Shown in pieces: positions 8,565 to 17,897 of a DNA stretch of 64,000 bases. The stretch is from Duganella sp. BJB480. GTDB lineage: Bacteria; Pseudomonadota; Gammaproteobacteria; Burkholderiales; Burkholderiaceae_D. The stretch lies in assembly GCA_003416985.1 (NCBI GenBank), contig QVIN01000005.1, positions 558,001 through 622,000 of the forward strand. Direction: 5' to 3'. Position 1 is the first letter of the stretch, and every line of letters starts with the position of its first letter. The notes under the pieces were generated by a model. That model did no database searches. It had not been told where the DNA came from and saw only the letters and a program-made list of their open reading frames with translations. The position numbers were made by a program, and so were the translations under genes.

Positions 8565-9890
8565 ATGACCGTACCTCAACTTTTACATCGCATCCAGTGG
8601 CACGAAGGCATGATGCTGACGCCGCAGCACTTCCAGCAGGAGGGTGCGCGCATCGACGCGCTGCTGGCCTGGCAGTCGATGGCGGCCCATCCCTACGGTT
8701 GGGGCGTGCGCGCGCTCGCCGTCGACGAGGCGCTGCTGACTACCGGCCTGCTGCGCGTCCAGCAACTGGAGGCGATCCTGCCCAACGGCATGGCCGTGAC
8801 CTACGACAGCGCGCTGGCGCAGGGCCGGCCGCTGGAGCTGGACCTGGCGCCGTGGGCCGAGGCGATGGCGCAGCAGGACCTGGCGGTGTATCTGGTGGTG
8901 GGCAACACGCGCTCGCTGCGCCAGCCGGGCCAGCCCGCCATGTTCCGCGGCGTCGAGAGCCCGGCCGTGGAGGACGAGGTGTCGCAGGCGCTGCCGGCCG
9001 ACGTGCCGCGCATGGCGGTCAACCTGGGCCTGGCCGCCGGGCCGGTGCCGTCGGCGGCCTACACCGCGCTGCAGCTGATGACGGTCAACAAGGGCAACGA
9101 GATCGTGCATCGCGGCGGCTACCTGCCGGCCATGCTGGACGTGCCGGCCGCGTCCGGCGTGCGCCTGCGCGCGCAGCAGCTGGTCACACAGATGCGCAAC
9201 AAGGCGGTGTTCCTGGCGCGCCAGACCGCGCAGCCGTCGTCGCGCACCGAGGACCGCATCAACCTGCTGGAGCAGAAGGCCCGGCTGTCGAGCCTGATCC
9301 TCAACCTGCCGGTGCTGGAAGCCCTGCTGCGCAGCCCGTCCGTGCATCCGATGCCGCTGTACCTGGCGCTGTGCGCGCAGCTGGGGCCGCTGGCGACGCT
9401 GCGTCCCGGCGCCGTGCCCATCATGCCGCCGTCCTACGACCACGCCGACACCGCCCCGGCCTTCGACGCCGTGCTGAGCGCGCTGGCCGACCTGGTGGGC
9501 GAGGTCAGCCAGGAATGGAAGACCTGCGTGTTCGGCTACGACGGCCAGGCGTTCTCGCTGGCGATGCAGGCCGAGTGGCTGGGCGCGCGGCTGGTGGTGG
9601 GCCTGCGCGGCCAGCCCGAGCGCGAGGCCACGCAGTGGATGGCCGGCGCGGTGATCGGCTCGCAGACGGTGTGGACCTCGCTGACCGACCGCCGCGTGCT
9701 GGGCGCGCCGCGCAGCCGCATCGACGCCGCGCCGGAGCTGGGCCTGCGCGCCAGCGCCGGCTACACCCTGTTCAGCGTGGAAGTGTCGGACGAATTCATC
9801 GTGGCCGGCCAGGCTTTATTGATCAGCAACGCCAACGAAAGCCTGCAAACGCAGCGTCCGCAGGAAGTGGTGTTGTTCATAAAGGGATGA
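8565..9890 (+). CDS. tssK: T6SS baseplate protein TssK
   Basis: 441 aa beginning IQWHEGMMLTPQHFQQE, the very conserved TssK N terminus. Family landmarks continue with VVLFIKG-like ending strands. TssK is a trimeric cytoplasmic protein that links the baseplate (TssEFG) to the membrane complex through TssL and TssM. Length matches the family (about 440-450 aa). The gene is followed 4 nt later by tssL. Confidence 0.95.
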   Translation: MTVPQLLHRIQWHEGMMLTPQHFQQEGARIDALLAWQSMAAHPYGWGVRALAVDEALLTTGLLRVQQLEAILPNGMAVTYDSALAQGRPLELDLAPWAEAMAQQDLAVYLVVGNTRSLRQPGQPAMFRGVESPAVEDEVSQALPADVPRMAVNLGLAAGPVPSAAYTALQLMTVNKGNEIVHRGGYLPAMLDVPAASGVRLRAQQLVTQMRNKAVFLARQTAQPSSRTEDRINLLEQKARLSSLILNLPVLEALLRSPSVHPMPLYLALCAQLGPLATLRPGAVPIMPPSYDHADTAPAFDAVLSALADLVGEVSQEWKTCVFGYDGQAFSLAMQAEWLGARLVVGLRGQPEREATQWMAGAVIGSQTVWTSLTDRRVLGAPRSRIDAAPELGLRASAGYTLFSVEVSDEFIVAGQALLISNANESLQTQRPQEVVLFIKG

Positions 9891-9894
9891 TGCC

Positions 9895-10668
9895 GTGAAC
9901 TTTGGAACCAACAACGCGGCGCCGGCGCAGACTCCGGCGGCCTGGAGCGGCAGCATCAGCGAGGGCGTGGACCTGGCCTCGGTGCAGTTCCGCGACTTCT
10001 ACGACGTGCTGTCGCGCTCGGCGCAGGCGGCCACACGGGTGGGCGAGGGCGAGGCCAGGGCGGCCGCCGAGGCGCTCAGCCGCCAGCTGTGCCAGCTGAT
10101 CGAATTGCAGTCGCTGGAGGCGCGCCGCATCGTCGGCAAGGCCGGCATCGAGGCCGAGGTGCAGGGCCGCTTCCTGAAGGCGGCGCTGGCCGACGAGGTG
10201 ATGCTCAACACCGAGTGGGCCGGGCGCGGCTACTGGCGCCATGTGCTGATCGAGACCACGCTGTTCAAGTCCAGCTTTGCCGGCGAGCGCGTGTTCGACG
10301 ACCTGGACCAGCTGCTGCGCGAGCGCGAGGCGGGGCGGCGCAACGTCGGCCGCCTGTACCTGTATCTGCTGTCGCTGGGCTTCCAGGGCCGGTATCGCGG
10401 CCAGAAGCAGGACAAGATCGCCGAGTACCGGCGCGAGCTGTTCCAGTTCGTCTACCTGCGGCCGGCCGACCTGCAGGGGCGCGACCGCACGCTGTCCGAG
10501 CAGGCCTACGCCAGCACGCTGTCGCACCTGGCGGCGCGGCGCCTGCCCAAGTTCAACCGCAGCGGCATGATGTTCGTGCTGGTGCTGCTGATATTGCTGG
10601 GACTGTCTGAACTGCTGTGGCTGTGGCAATCGTGGCCGGTACGCGCCGCGCTCGCCACGACCGTGTGA
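9895..10668 (+). CDS. tssL: T6SS membrane protein TssL (DotU type), short form
   Basis: 257 aa from a GTG start. It has the DotU cytoplasmic helical bundle (FLKAALADEVMLNTEWAGRGYW, the signature around the conserved DE) followed by one C-terminal transmembrane helix (MMFVLVLLILLGLSELLWLW). There is no OmpA-like peptidoglycan-binding extension, so cell-wall anchoring must come from another protein. TssL interacts with TssM and TssK at the inner membrane. Confidence 0.93.
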   Translation: MNFGTNNAAPAQTPAAWSGSISEGVDLASVQFRDFYDVLSRSAQAATRVGEGEARAAAEALSRQLCQLIELQSLEARRIVGKAGIEAEVQGRFLKAALADEVMLNTEWAGRGYWRHVLIETTLFKSSFAGERVFDDLDQLLREREAGRRNVGRLYLYLLSLGFQGRYRGQKQDKIAEYRRELFQFVYLRPADLQGRDRTLSEQAYASTLSHLAARRLPKFNRSGMMFVLVLLILLGLSELLWLWQSWPVRAALATTV

Positions 10669-10692
10669 CCAACCAATCGGGACGAGCGCATA

Positions 10693-13600
10693 GTGTTCAA
10701 CTTCTTGTCAGATAACACGGCCATTGCCACCTTGCTGGTGCTGACGCTGCTCGTCATGCTGCTGTTCGCGGTGGTCATCTGGGCGGCGATGAAGGGCGCG
10801 GAAAAGGCCGACAAGCCGGCCGACCAGAAGCCGCGCCTGATCAGCGTCGACTCGCTCAAGCAATCGTTCCGCGTGGCGGTGGAGCTGATCGAAAACAATA
10901 TCGCGGCCCGGTCCGAGCGCTACAGCCTGGCGTGGACGCTGGTGCTCAACGAGGACAGCGCCGGGCGCGAACTGCCGCTGCTGCAATCGGGCCTGCAAAG
11001 CGCACTCAGCGCGGACAGCACGCTGACCGCCGGCGCCCAGGGCATCAACTGGAACTTCTTCGACCAGGGCATCGCGGTGCAGCTGCAGTCGGACTACCTG
11101 GGCGCGCCCGATCCCGAGGCGTCCGGCGGCGCCGCCAACACCACCTGGGACGACTTCCTCGGCCTGTGCCGCAACTACCGTCCCGACCGGCCGTTCGACT
11201 CCATCGTGGTGGCGATCCCGGCGCGCGCCTTCCTCGACGCCGACGGCGCCGGCCAGCTGGACCTGGCCGCGCGCGCCAAGGCCATCCACCGCCGCCTGTG
11301 GCTGGCGCAGAACCGCCTGGCGCTGCGCTTCCCGATCTACCTGGCCATCACCGACTGCGAGACCATCCCCGGCTTCGCGCGCTTCGGCGCCGCGCTGCCT
11401 GAGCCGCTGCGGCGCTCGATGCTGGGCTGGTCGTCGCCGCACGAGCTGGCCGCGCCGTTCCAGGCGCAATGGATAGAGACGGCGATGAACGAGATCGTCC
11501 GCACGCTGTCCGACAGCTGCGCCGAGCTGTGCGCGCTGGAGCCGTCGGACTCGGACAGCAGCGAGTACTTCCTGCTGCCCAACCAGGTCGAGCGCCTGCG
11601 CGCCGGCCTGAAGCTGTTCGCCGAGGAGCTGATGCGGCCCAGCGCCTACCACGAGCCCTTCCTGCTGCGCGGCATCTACCTGACCGGCGATTGCAGCGAC
11701 GAGGCGGCCCTGCTGGGCGAGCCCGCCGCGCCGGCAGACGACGGCTTCCAGCCGGTCGACCAGGCCGCCGCGACCCCGCCCGCCACGCTGCCGGAACGGG
11801 CCGAGCCGACGCTGTCGGACGCCGCCGCGCCGGCCTGGGTGCCGGGGCAGGGCAGCGCCGTGCCGGCCTTCCTGCGCGACATCTTCGAGCGCAAGATCTT
11901 CGCCGAGGCCGGGCTGGTGCGCTCGTCGTCGGTGCACCGCATGCGCCGGCCGGCGATGAACCGCATGGCGCGCTGGATCGCCGTCGGCATCCCCGTGGTG
12001 TGGGTGGCGGGGCTGCTGTTCTCCACGCTCAACCTGCACCGGCTCGGTTCCGACGTGGTGGTCTACCTGCACAAGCTGGACCGCGATACGCGCGCCAGCC
12101 TGCTGGCGAGCAGCCACAACGTGGTCGACCCGGCGCAGAGCCGCCAGCGCGCGATGGAGGCGCTGCAGAATATCGAGCAGATGGGCAATGCCCGCCTCGG
12201 TTCGCTGTTCATGCCCGGCTCGTGGCCGTGGTTCGACAACCTGCACCAGCGCGTGCAGGGCCGCATGGAAAAAGGCTTCGCCGACAACGCCTTCGATCCG
12301 CTGCGGCGCTCGATGTACAGCCGCGTGAGCGAGCTGACCGGTGTGCCGATCGACCCCATCTCGGGCAGCCTGGTGATCGGCGGCCGCTGCACCTTGCCGG
12401 CGCGCTGGAGCGAGATGACGGCGGCGCCGAACACCGCGCTGAACATGGAGAACCTGCCGGAGTTCTCGGCGCTGCTGCAATACGTGGCGCGCATGGAGCA
12501 GCTCGACCAGGTGCAGCAGGCGATGATGCGGCTGAAGTCGGCCAGCTCCGGCCCGCCGTCCGGCGAGGACCTGGGGCTGGTGGTGCGGGTGCTGCTGGGC
12601 ACCGAGCTCAACGGCAATCCGGCGCGCACCGCCACGCTGTTCCGGCAGGTGGCCAAGGACGTGCAGTCGCTCACCGCCGAGCCGCTGCAGGAGGCGGCCA
12701 GCTGTTCGTTCAAGCTGGCCGTCAAGGCCACCGCCAAGCGCATGTTCGTCAACAACGGCTTGCTGAAGGCCGAGCAGACCATCGGCGAGACCTCGGCCGC
12801 GCTGTACGAGGCCGATCCCAAGGCCGACGCCGCCACCAACATCGCCATCTGGCAGGCGCTGCGCACCGCGCTGCGCGCGCAGGAGGCCTACCTGACCACC
12901 GGCAAGGGCGCGTGGATGCACCGCAGCACGCCGGACCTGGGCCCGGCCTGGGACAACCTGCTGCAAAAGGTCGAGAGCGTCTCGCTGCTGGGCAAGGCGG
13001 CCGCCGACGACGCCCGCAAGCAGACCGACGACGGCTTCAACCAGTTCATCTCGCTGTGGGACGCGACCCTGTCGGCCGACAGCCACTCGCAGGGCCTGAG
13101 CTCGGGCCTGGAATGGTCGGAGGCCAATTCCGCCTGGGCCTTCGCGGCCGACCGCAAGGGGCTGCTGGACGCGTTGAACGGCCTGCTGTCGCAGCCGTTC
13201 ATGAAGGTCAACCACCTGAGCCGCCTGCCGGAGGTGCCGGCCGGCTCCACCGTCGGCTGGGACGGCCCGCGGCTGGACCAGGTGCTGGCGCTGGGCGACG
13301 CCCGCAAGCGGGTGCAGACCGACTTCCTGCCCAAGTTCCCCAACATGCTGCAGGCGCCGGCCGCGCGCCTGGCCGACGGCGCGCTGGCCGAGACCGCGCG
13401 CGACATGCTGTCGCAGGCCTACATCGTCTCGACGCGCGAGGTGCAGGCGCCGGCCGCCGAGGCCGACCGCGCCAAGGCGCTGCGCATCCGCTCGTGGCTG
13501 CAGGACATCGCGGCGGCCGGCGTGGCCGACAACCTCACGGCCGTGCTCAGCCGCGATGCGCTGACCCGCTTGCAGCTGCTCGACGAGACGCTGGCGCGGG

Positions 13601-14850
13601 CCGAGGTGTTCGTGCCGCGCGACCGCGCCTTCCGCTCGTGGAACGGCGAGAAGGCGCCGCTGCTGGACGCCTTCGGCGCGGCCGACGCCGGCGCGCTGGC
13701 GGCCTACGTGCAGCAGCAGCAGGCCTTCATCGAGGCCACCGGCAAGGACGCCGAGACGCTGCTGATGCAGCTGGGCGGGGCCGGCGCCGGCAATCCGCTG
13801 GTGACGCGCTGGCAGGCCACGGTGGCCGACCTGGGCCGCTACAAGCTCAAGAGTCCGACCAGCAGCCTGGGCGCGCTGGAGCAGTTCGTGCTGTCGGGCG
13901 CGGCCGACCTCGACATCAACAACTGCCTGGACAAGCTGTCGGCGCGCGCCGCCCAGCGCCGCGCCACCGACGTGTTCTCCGAGCGCATGCAGGGCCTGCA
14001 GGCCGGCCTGTACTCGCGCTGCCGCGAGCTGCTGCAGACCGGCTACCAGGACGCCTGGACCCGCTTCGCCGACGCCTTCAACGCCGGGCTGGCCAACCGC
14101 GCGCCGTTCCGTTCGCTGGCGCCGGACGCCAGCGCCAAGGCCGGCGCCGCCGACAAGGTGCCGGCCGACGTGGACGAGGTCGGTTCCGTGCTCAAGCTGT
14201 TCGACCGCGTGCACGTGCTGGCGCTGGCCTCGGACCGTGACCCGACGCGGCCGTCGCCGGCCAGCACGGTGCGCAAGGTGGACGAGCAGATGCAGAAGGT
14301 GCGCGAGTTCCTGGCGCCGCTGTACCCGGCCGAGGAGGGGCAGGCGGCCGGGCTGGACGTGATGGCCGAGTTCCGCGCCAACAGCGCGGTCGAGAGCGAG
14401 GGCAACCAGATCATCGACTGGTCGCTGAGCATCGGCGGCCACACGCTGCACCAGCGCGACGCCCCGCGCGCGCTGCGCTGGGAGCCCGGCCTGCCGGTGG
14501 TGCTGACCTTGCGCGTGGCGCAGGACGGCCCGGCCATCCCGAAAGCCGAGGCCGGCCATCCCGGCATGGCGGTGGACGGCCGCACCATCAGCTACCGCTT
14601 CGACGATCCATGGGCGCTGTTCAGCTTTGTGTCGGCCTACCGCGAGACCGATGCGGGATCGGCGGCGGTGTCGGGCGCGCGCTCGCAGCTGTTGAAATTC
14701 GAATTCCCGATGAGCGCGGTCGGCGACGGCCGCATCCAGACCCGCGACAGCCGCGCCAGGGTGTACGTGCGGCTGACCGTGAGCGCCGCCGGCAAGCGCA
14801 CGCCGTTGGTGTGGCCGCCGGTGTTTCCTGTCAAGGCGCCGGCGTGGTAG
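10693..14850 (+). CDS. tssM: T6SS inner-membrane protein TssM (IcmF type)
   Basis: 1385 aa from a GTG start. One N-terminal membrane helix (about residues 10-35), a cytoplasmic region of about 380 residues, a second helix near residue 435 (WIAVGIPVVWVAGLLFSTL), then a large periplasmic part ending in the beta-rich domain that binds TssJ. Most TssM proteins have two N-terminal helices and, often, a Walker A motif. Here the equivalent place reads LAWTLVLNEDSAGRELPLL, so no P-loop is recognisable. Size is at the upper end for the family. TssM spans the envelope and joins TssL to TssJ. Confidence 0.92.
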   Translation: MFNFLSDNTAIATLLVLTLLVMLLFAVVIWAAMKGAEKADKPADQKPRLISVDSLKQSFRVAVELIENNIAARSERYSLAWTLVLNEDSAGRELPLLQSGLQSALSADSTLTAGAQGINWNFFDQGIAVQLQSDYLGAPDPEASGGAANTTWDDFLGLCRNYRPDRPFDSIVVAIPARAFLDADGAGQLDLAARAKAIHRRLWLAQNRLALRFPIYLAITDCETIPGFARFGAALPEPLRRSMLGWSSPHELAAPFQAQWIETAMNEIVRTLSDSCAELCALEPSDSDSSEYFLLPNQVERLRAGLKLFAEELMRPSAYHEPFLLRGIYLTGDCSDEAALLGEPAAPADDGFQPVDQAAATPPATLPERAEPTLSDAAAPAWVPGQGSAVPAFLRDIFERKIFAEAGLVRSSSVHRMRRPAMNRMARWIAVGIPVVWVAGLLFSTLNLHRLGSDVVVYLHKLDRDTRASLLASSHNVVDPAQSRQRAMEALQNIEQMGNARLGSLFMPGSWPWFDNLHQRVQGRMEKGFADNAFDPLRRSMYSRVSELTGVPIDPISGSLVIGGRCTLPARWSEMTAAPNTALNMENLPEFSALLQYVARMEQLDQVQQAMMRLKSASSGPPSGEDLGLVVRVLLGTELNGNPARTATLFRQVAKDVQSLTAEPLQEAASCSFKLAVKATAKRMFVNNGLLKAEQTIGETSAALYEADPKADAATNIAIWQALRTALRAQEAYLTTGKGAWMHRSTPDLGPAWDNLLQKVESVSLLGKAAADDARKQTDDGFNQFISLWDATLSADSHSQGLSSGLEWSEANSAWAFAADRKGLLDALNGLLSQPFMKVNHLSRLPEVPAGSTVGWDGPRLDQVLALGDARKRVQTDFLPKFPNMLQAPAARLADGALAETARDMLSQAYIVSTREVQAPAAEADRAKALRIRSWLQDIAAAGVADNLTAVLSRDALTRLQLLDETLARAEVFVPRDRAFRSWNGEKAPLLDAFGAADAGALAAYVQQQQAFIEATGKDAETLLMQLGGAGAGNPLVTRWQATVADLGRYKLKSPTSSLGALEQFVLSGAADLDINNCLDKLSARAAQRRATDVFSERMQGLQAGLYSRCRELLQTGYQDAWTRFADAFNAGLANRAPFRSLAPDASAKAGAADKVPADVDEVGSVLKLFDRVHVLALASDRDPTRPSPASTVRKVDEQMQKVREFLAPLYPAEEGQAAGLDVMAEFRANSAVESEGNQIIDWSLSIGGHTLHQRDAPRALRWEPGLPVVLTLRVAQDGPAIPKAEAGHPGMAVDGRTISYRFDDPWALFSFVSAYRETDAGSAAVSGARSQLLKFEFPMSAVGDGRIQTRDSRARVYVRLTVSAAGKRTPLVWPPVFPVKAPAW

Positions 14851-14873
14851 GCCGGTTTGAACGAGGTGTCGCC

Positions 14874-15509
14874 ATGTCATCCCTGCCCCCACTTGTGCGA
14901 GTTGCCCTGTTCGGCAGCTTCCATCGCGGCTTCCACGTGCTGAGCGAACTGCTCAAGGGGCCGCTGGCGCAGCGCGTGCGCGTGGTCGGCGTGGCCACCG
15001 ACGACGTCGACTCGGACCATGTCAGCCGAGGGCGGCGGGTCTGGGCCTATCCGCACAGCCTGGCGGAGGAAACCATGGTGGAGCAGCTGGCGCTGTCGCA
15101 CGGCATCGTGCCGTACAAGGGGCGCGTCAAGACGGACGAGTTTTTCAGCCTGTACGACCGGCAGTGGAAGCCCGACCTGTGCATCACCGCCACTTTCGGC
15201 CAGCGCATCGACGCGCGCCTGTTCGGGTGGCCGCGGCTGGGCTTCTACAACCTGCATCCCTGCATCGACGACGGCTGGCCGTCGCACTACGCCGGCCCCA
15301 ATCCCTTCCAGGCCCTGCTGGACAACGGCTCCGACCATGTGGTGATCGCCATGCACCAGATCGACGAAGGCTTCGACACCGGCCCGCTGCGGGCCCTGTC
15401 CGAGAAGATCTACGTGCCCTATGGCGCCACGGTGGTGGACCTGCACAAGCTGACGTCGCCGCTCGCCGCCAAATTTTTTGCGCGCGAGCTCGCCAAGATG
15501 CTACCGTAG
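14874..15509 (+). CDS. small formyltransferase-fold protein inside the T6SS cluster
   Basis: 211 aa; the start is the ATG 23 nt after tssM with an AGGTG-like site upstream, since the longer open frame only overlaps tssM. The sequence is a bare formyl_transf_N domain. The catalytic triad of methionyl-tRNA/sugar formyltransferases is kept: N126 and H128 (FYNLHPCIDD) and D168 (IDEGFDTGPL). There is no C-terminal tRNA-binding domain and it is shorter than Fmt (about 310 aa), so the acceptor is probably not initiator tRNA. Its place between tssM and tssA suggests a T6SS-linked modification role, which is inference. Confidence 0.75.
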   Translation: MSSLPPLVRVALFGSFHRGFHVLSELLKGPLAQRVRVVGVATDDVDSDHVSRGRRVWAYPHSLAEETMVEQLALSHGIVPYKGRVKTDEFFSLYDRQWKPDLCITATFGQRIDARLFGWPRLGFYNLHPCIDDGWPSHYAGPNPFQALLDNGSDHVVIAMHQIDEGFDTGPLRALSEKIYVPYGATVVDLHKLTSPLAAKFFARELAKMLP

Positions 15510-15521
15510 GCGGAACGGCGC

Positions 15522-16730
15522 ATGGCGACCATAAAGAGCAATCTGCGCAACCTGGTCGACAAGGCGCGCCTGCTGATTTCCGATGAGCGAACACCCAGTA
15601 CTCCGAACCCGACCGCCCCTATGAACGCACCCAGCCTGCCGATACCGCTGTCCCTGATGAGCATCGAGCATCAGGAGGAGCTGGAGCTCTTGCTCAAGCC
15701 CATCACCGAGGACCAGCCCTGCGGCCCGGCGTTGCGCTACGATCCGATCTTCACCGAGATCCGGCTGGCGCGCGAGGAGGACGATCCCAGCCTGCCGATG
15801 CGCCAGTGGGAGCGGCCGCTGCAGAAGGCCGACTGGCCGCTGATCGAGGCGCGCTGCAAGATCATGCTGGCGACCCGCTCCAAGGATTTGCAGATCGCCG
15901 CCTGGCTGCTGGAGGCGTGGACGCGGCAACACGGCGTCGACGGCATGTATCGCGGCCTGAGCCTGGTCGACCGGCTGCTGCGCCAATACTGGGAAGGCTT
16001 GCATCCGGTGATCCAGGACGGCGACGCCGACGCCCGCGTGGCGCCGCTGGAGTGGATCAACGAATCGTTCTCGGTGACGGTGCGGGTGCATGTGCCGCTG
16101 CTGAGGATCAACGGCCGCAAGCCGCCGGCGCAGAGCCTGGTCGACTGGGAGCGCATGACGGCGCGCGAACTGGCCGGCCATCCGGCCGAGCCGCGCGCGG
16201 CCGCCGACAACGAGCCGCCGCCGCTGACCCGCATGGAAGTGATCGCCTACGCCCACCAGCGGCTCGGACGCGAACTGGCCCAGCGCCTGCAGGTGGTGCA
16301 GCGCTGCCTGAACTGCCTGGAGACCATGCTGGCCTTCGTCGACCTGCAACTGGGCGCGCAGGCGCCGAACCTGTCTAAACTGAAGGGAACGCTGGTGGCG
16401 CTGGAGCGCGTGCTGCAACAGCTGGTTCCCGAGCAAAAGGAAGAAGAGATGACGACGCCCGAAGCGCCGCAAGGCAACCAGGAAACGCCCGGCGCGGCCG
16501 CGCCGCCGGTGGCGGTCCTGTCCGGCTGGAAGAACCGCGACGAGGCGTATGCCACGCTGGACGCGCTGGCCGATTACCTGAGCCTGGTGGAACCGCACAG
16601 CCCGACGCCCTATCTGCTGCGCCGCGCGGTCAACTGGGGCCGCATGCCGCTGCCCGAACTGATGGCCGAAATTATCCGCGAGGAGGGCGACTTGAACCGT
16701 CTGGTGAATATGCTGGGCTTGCGCGAGTGA
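15522..16730 (+). CDS. tssA: T6SS assembly protein TssA (ImpA type)
   Basis: 402 aa with the ImpA_N domain (about residues 40-170: LLKPITEDQPCGPALRYDPIFTEIRLAREEDD, then WPLIEARCKIMLATRSKDLQIAAWLLEAW). The C-terminal segment (residues about 335-402) has the TssA pattern EPHSPTPYLLRRAVNWGRMPLPELM. TssA organises baseplate priming and tail-tube/sheath polymerisation in the cytoplasm. A downstream ATG at residue 34 is possible, but the upstream one is in good context 12 nt after the formyltransferase stop. This is the last gene of the plus-strand T6SS run. Confidence 0.93.
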   Translation: MATIKSNLRNLVDKARLLISDERTPSTPNPTAPMNAPSLPIPLSLMSIEHQEELELLLKPITEDQPCGPALRYDPIFTEIRLAREEDDPSLPMRQWERPLQKADWPLIEARCKIMLATRSKDLQIAAWLLEAWTRQHGVDGMYRGLSLVDRLLRQYWEGLHPVIQDGDADARVAPLEWINESFSVTVRVHVPLLRINGRKPPAQSLVDWERMTARELAGHPAEPRAAADNEPPPLTRMEVIAYAHQRLGRELAQRLQVVQRCLNCLETMLAFVDLQLGAQAPNLSKLKGTLVALERVLQQLVPEQKEEEMTTPEAPQGNQETPGAAAPPVAVLSGWKNRDEAYATLDALADYLSLVEPHSPTPYLLRRAVNWGRMPLPELMAEIIREEGDLNRLVNMLGLRE

Positions 16731-16734
16731 AGTC

Positions 16735-16860
16735 TCAGCGCAGCTGGTAGAGCGAGGTGGAATGGTCTTGCAGGGCGTTTTCCGTGCACAACACGTAGGT
16801 CGATGCGCAGGCCAGGCCAAGCAACAACGTGCCGAAGGCGATGTGGAGATAGCGTGCCAT
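16735..16860 (-). CDS. 41-aa secreted or lipidated peptide, unknown function
   Basis: Short open frame with a good Shine-Dalgarno (GGAG, 7 nt before ATG). The product starts MARYLHIAFGTLLLGLAC, a basic start plus hydrophobic core ending in a lipobox-like LGLAC, followed by about 23 polar residues with one more Cys. This is the layout of a tiny lipoprotein or a single-span membrane peptide. It ends 4 nt past the tssA stop on the opposite strand. No family recognised. Confidence 0.45.
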   Translation of the reverse strand: MARYLHIAFGTLLLGLACASTYVLCTENALQDHSTSLYQLR

Positions 16861-16985
16861 GACAAACTCCGGTGGGGATGGGACTACCAATGAGTCCAGA
16901 ATATCCCAGGGGAGGTCAGACGGGCATCAGCCGAATGTCCGATACTTTGTAGGACAACTGCCCGTCTTCTATCTTTGTACCAACT

Positions 16986-17438
16986 TTATTTGGTTTTCCA
17001 GAGGATGATGGCGTCGGCCGGCGCGGTGTCCGTGGCGTTCGACACTTCCAGCCAGTGCTGCAGGAGTTCCGGGTGTTTCAGCTGGATGCCGGAGCCGTCG
17101 ATGTAGCCGATCTGTTCGACCATCTTCGGGTCCATCTTGGCCTTGGACACGGTCGGCGCGCTGGCCACCATGCGGTCGTAGGCCTTGCGGGCCTTGTTTT
17201 CCCACTTGTGCAGGCTGGTCTCGTCGAAGCGGTTGGCCTCGAAGAAGACGGTCAGCGAGCCATCCGGATTGCCGTAGCCGACGATGCCGGCGCCTTTGCG
17301 GATGGTGGTGGAGCTGCTCACATCGAACAGCGCGGTCGGCACAAACACGGCCGCGCGTCCGTTGACGTCGGGACAGCCGACCGGCGTGTCCTTGCTGTAG
17401 GTACTGACTTCGTGCAGGGGTGTTCTCTCGTGGGACAT
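16986..17438 (-). CDS. hypothetical protein, 150 aa
   Basis: Soluble protein of unknown family, about 150 aa from the ATG at 17438. The frame is open to 17489, but a candidate -10 (TACAAT at 17492-17497 on this strand) would start transcription near 17485. That makes the upstream ATG unlikely. The sequence shows a mixed alpha/beta composition (VGYGNPDGSLTVFFEANRFDE) and no signal peptide or membrane segment. Neighbours give no functional clue. Confidence 0.55.
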   Translation of the reverse strand: MSHERTPLHEVSTYSKDTPVGCPDVNGRAAVFVPTALFDVSSSTTIRKGAGIVGYGNPDGSLTVFFEANRFDETSLHKWENKARKAYDRMVASAPTVSKAKMDPKMVEQIGYIDGSGIQLKHPELLQHWLEVSNATDTAPADAIILWKTK

Positions 17439-17655
17439 GGCTGGGCTTAATCTAGAAGGGGGAGGCGTTGCATGCGAATGCACAGACATTCATTGTAGCG
17501 CCAAACAAGTTCCATTGGGCAACAGCTGCAATAAAATTTTGTAACGCCGGCGTGGTGGATAAACTTCTGCTTCATGATATTCGTCAAAGCTGTTGCTGGC
17601 CCCGCAGCGAAGCTCGCGGGATATGATGGTTGCCATCGATTGATGGGAGGACGAC

Positions 17656-17874
17656 ATGGCGATGAATTCCGAGAATGAGGCCGATCTGCGGTTTGTGTTG
17701 CTTGAAATCGGCAAGTTAGCCAGCAATGTCGAACGGCTGATTACTGACGTGAAATTCATGGGTGAAAAGGTCGATGGCTTGCGACATCAAGTGACGTTCG
17801 TGCGCGGAGCGCTGTACGTGGTCAGCGGGGTGCTGGCTGCCGGCGTTTACTACGTCGCCGCACTGTACCGATAG
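17656..17874 (+). CDS. 72-aa tail-anchored membrane protein, unknown
   Basis: A strong Shine-Dalgarno (GGGAGG, 8 nt upstream) supports this start. Residues 1-48 are amphipathic with heptad-like spacing (LLEIGKLASNVERLITDVKFMGEKVDGL), and residues 50-70 form one membrane helix (LYVVSGVLAAGVYYVAAL). This resembles small haemolysin-XhlA-like or tail-anchored proteins, but no family is firmly recognised. Confidence 0.6.
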   Translation: MAMNSENEADLRFVLLEIGKLASNVERLITDVKFMGEKVDGLRHQVTFVRGALYVVSGVLAAGVYYVAALYR

Positions 17875-17897
17875 CGAAAGCGGCCGCTGATGGTCTG

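Noticed and set aside
10708..14892. A 1394-codon minus-strand open frame opposite tssM
   Set aside because: Low-complexity shadow translation; the plus-strand frame carries tssM.
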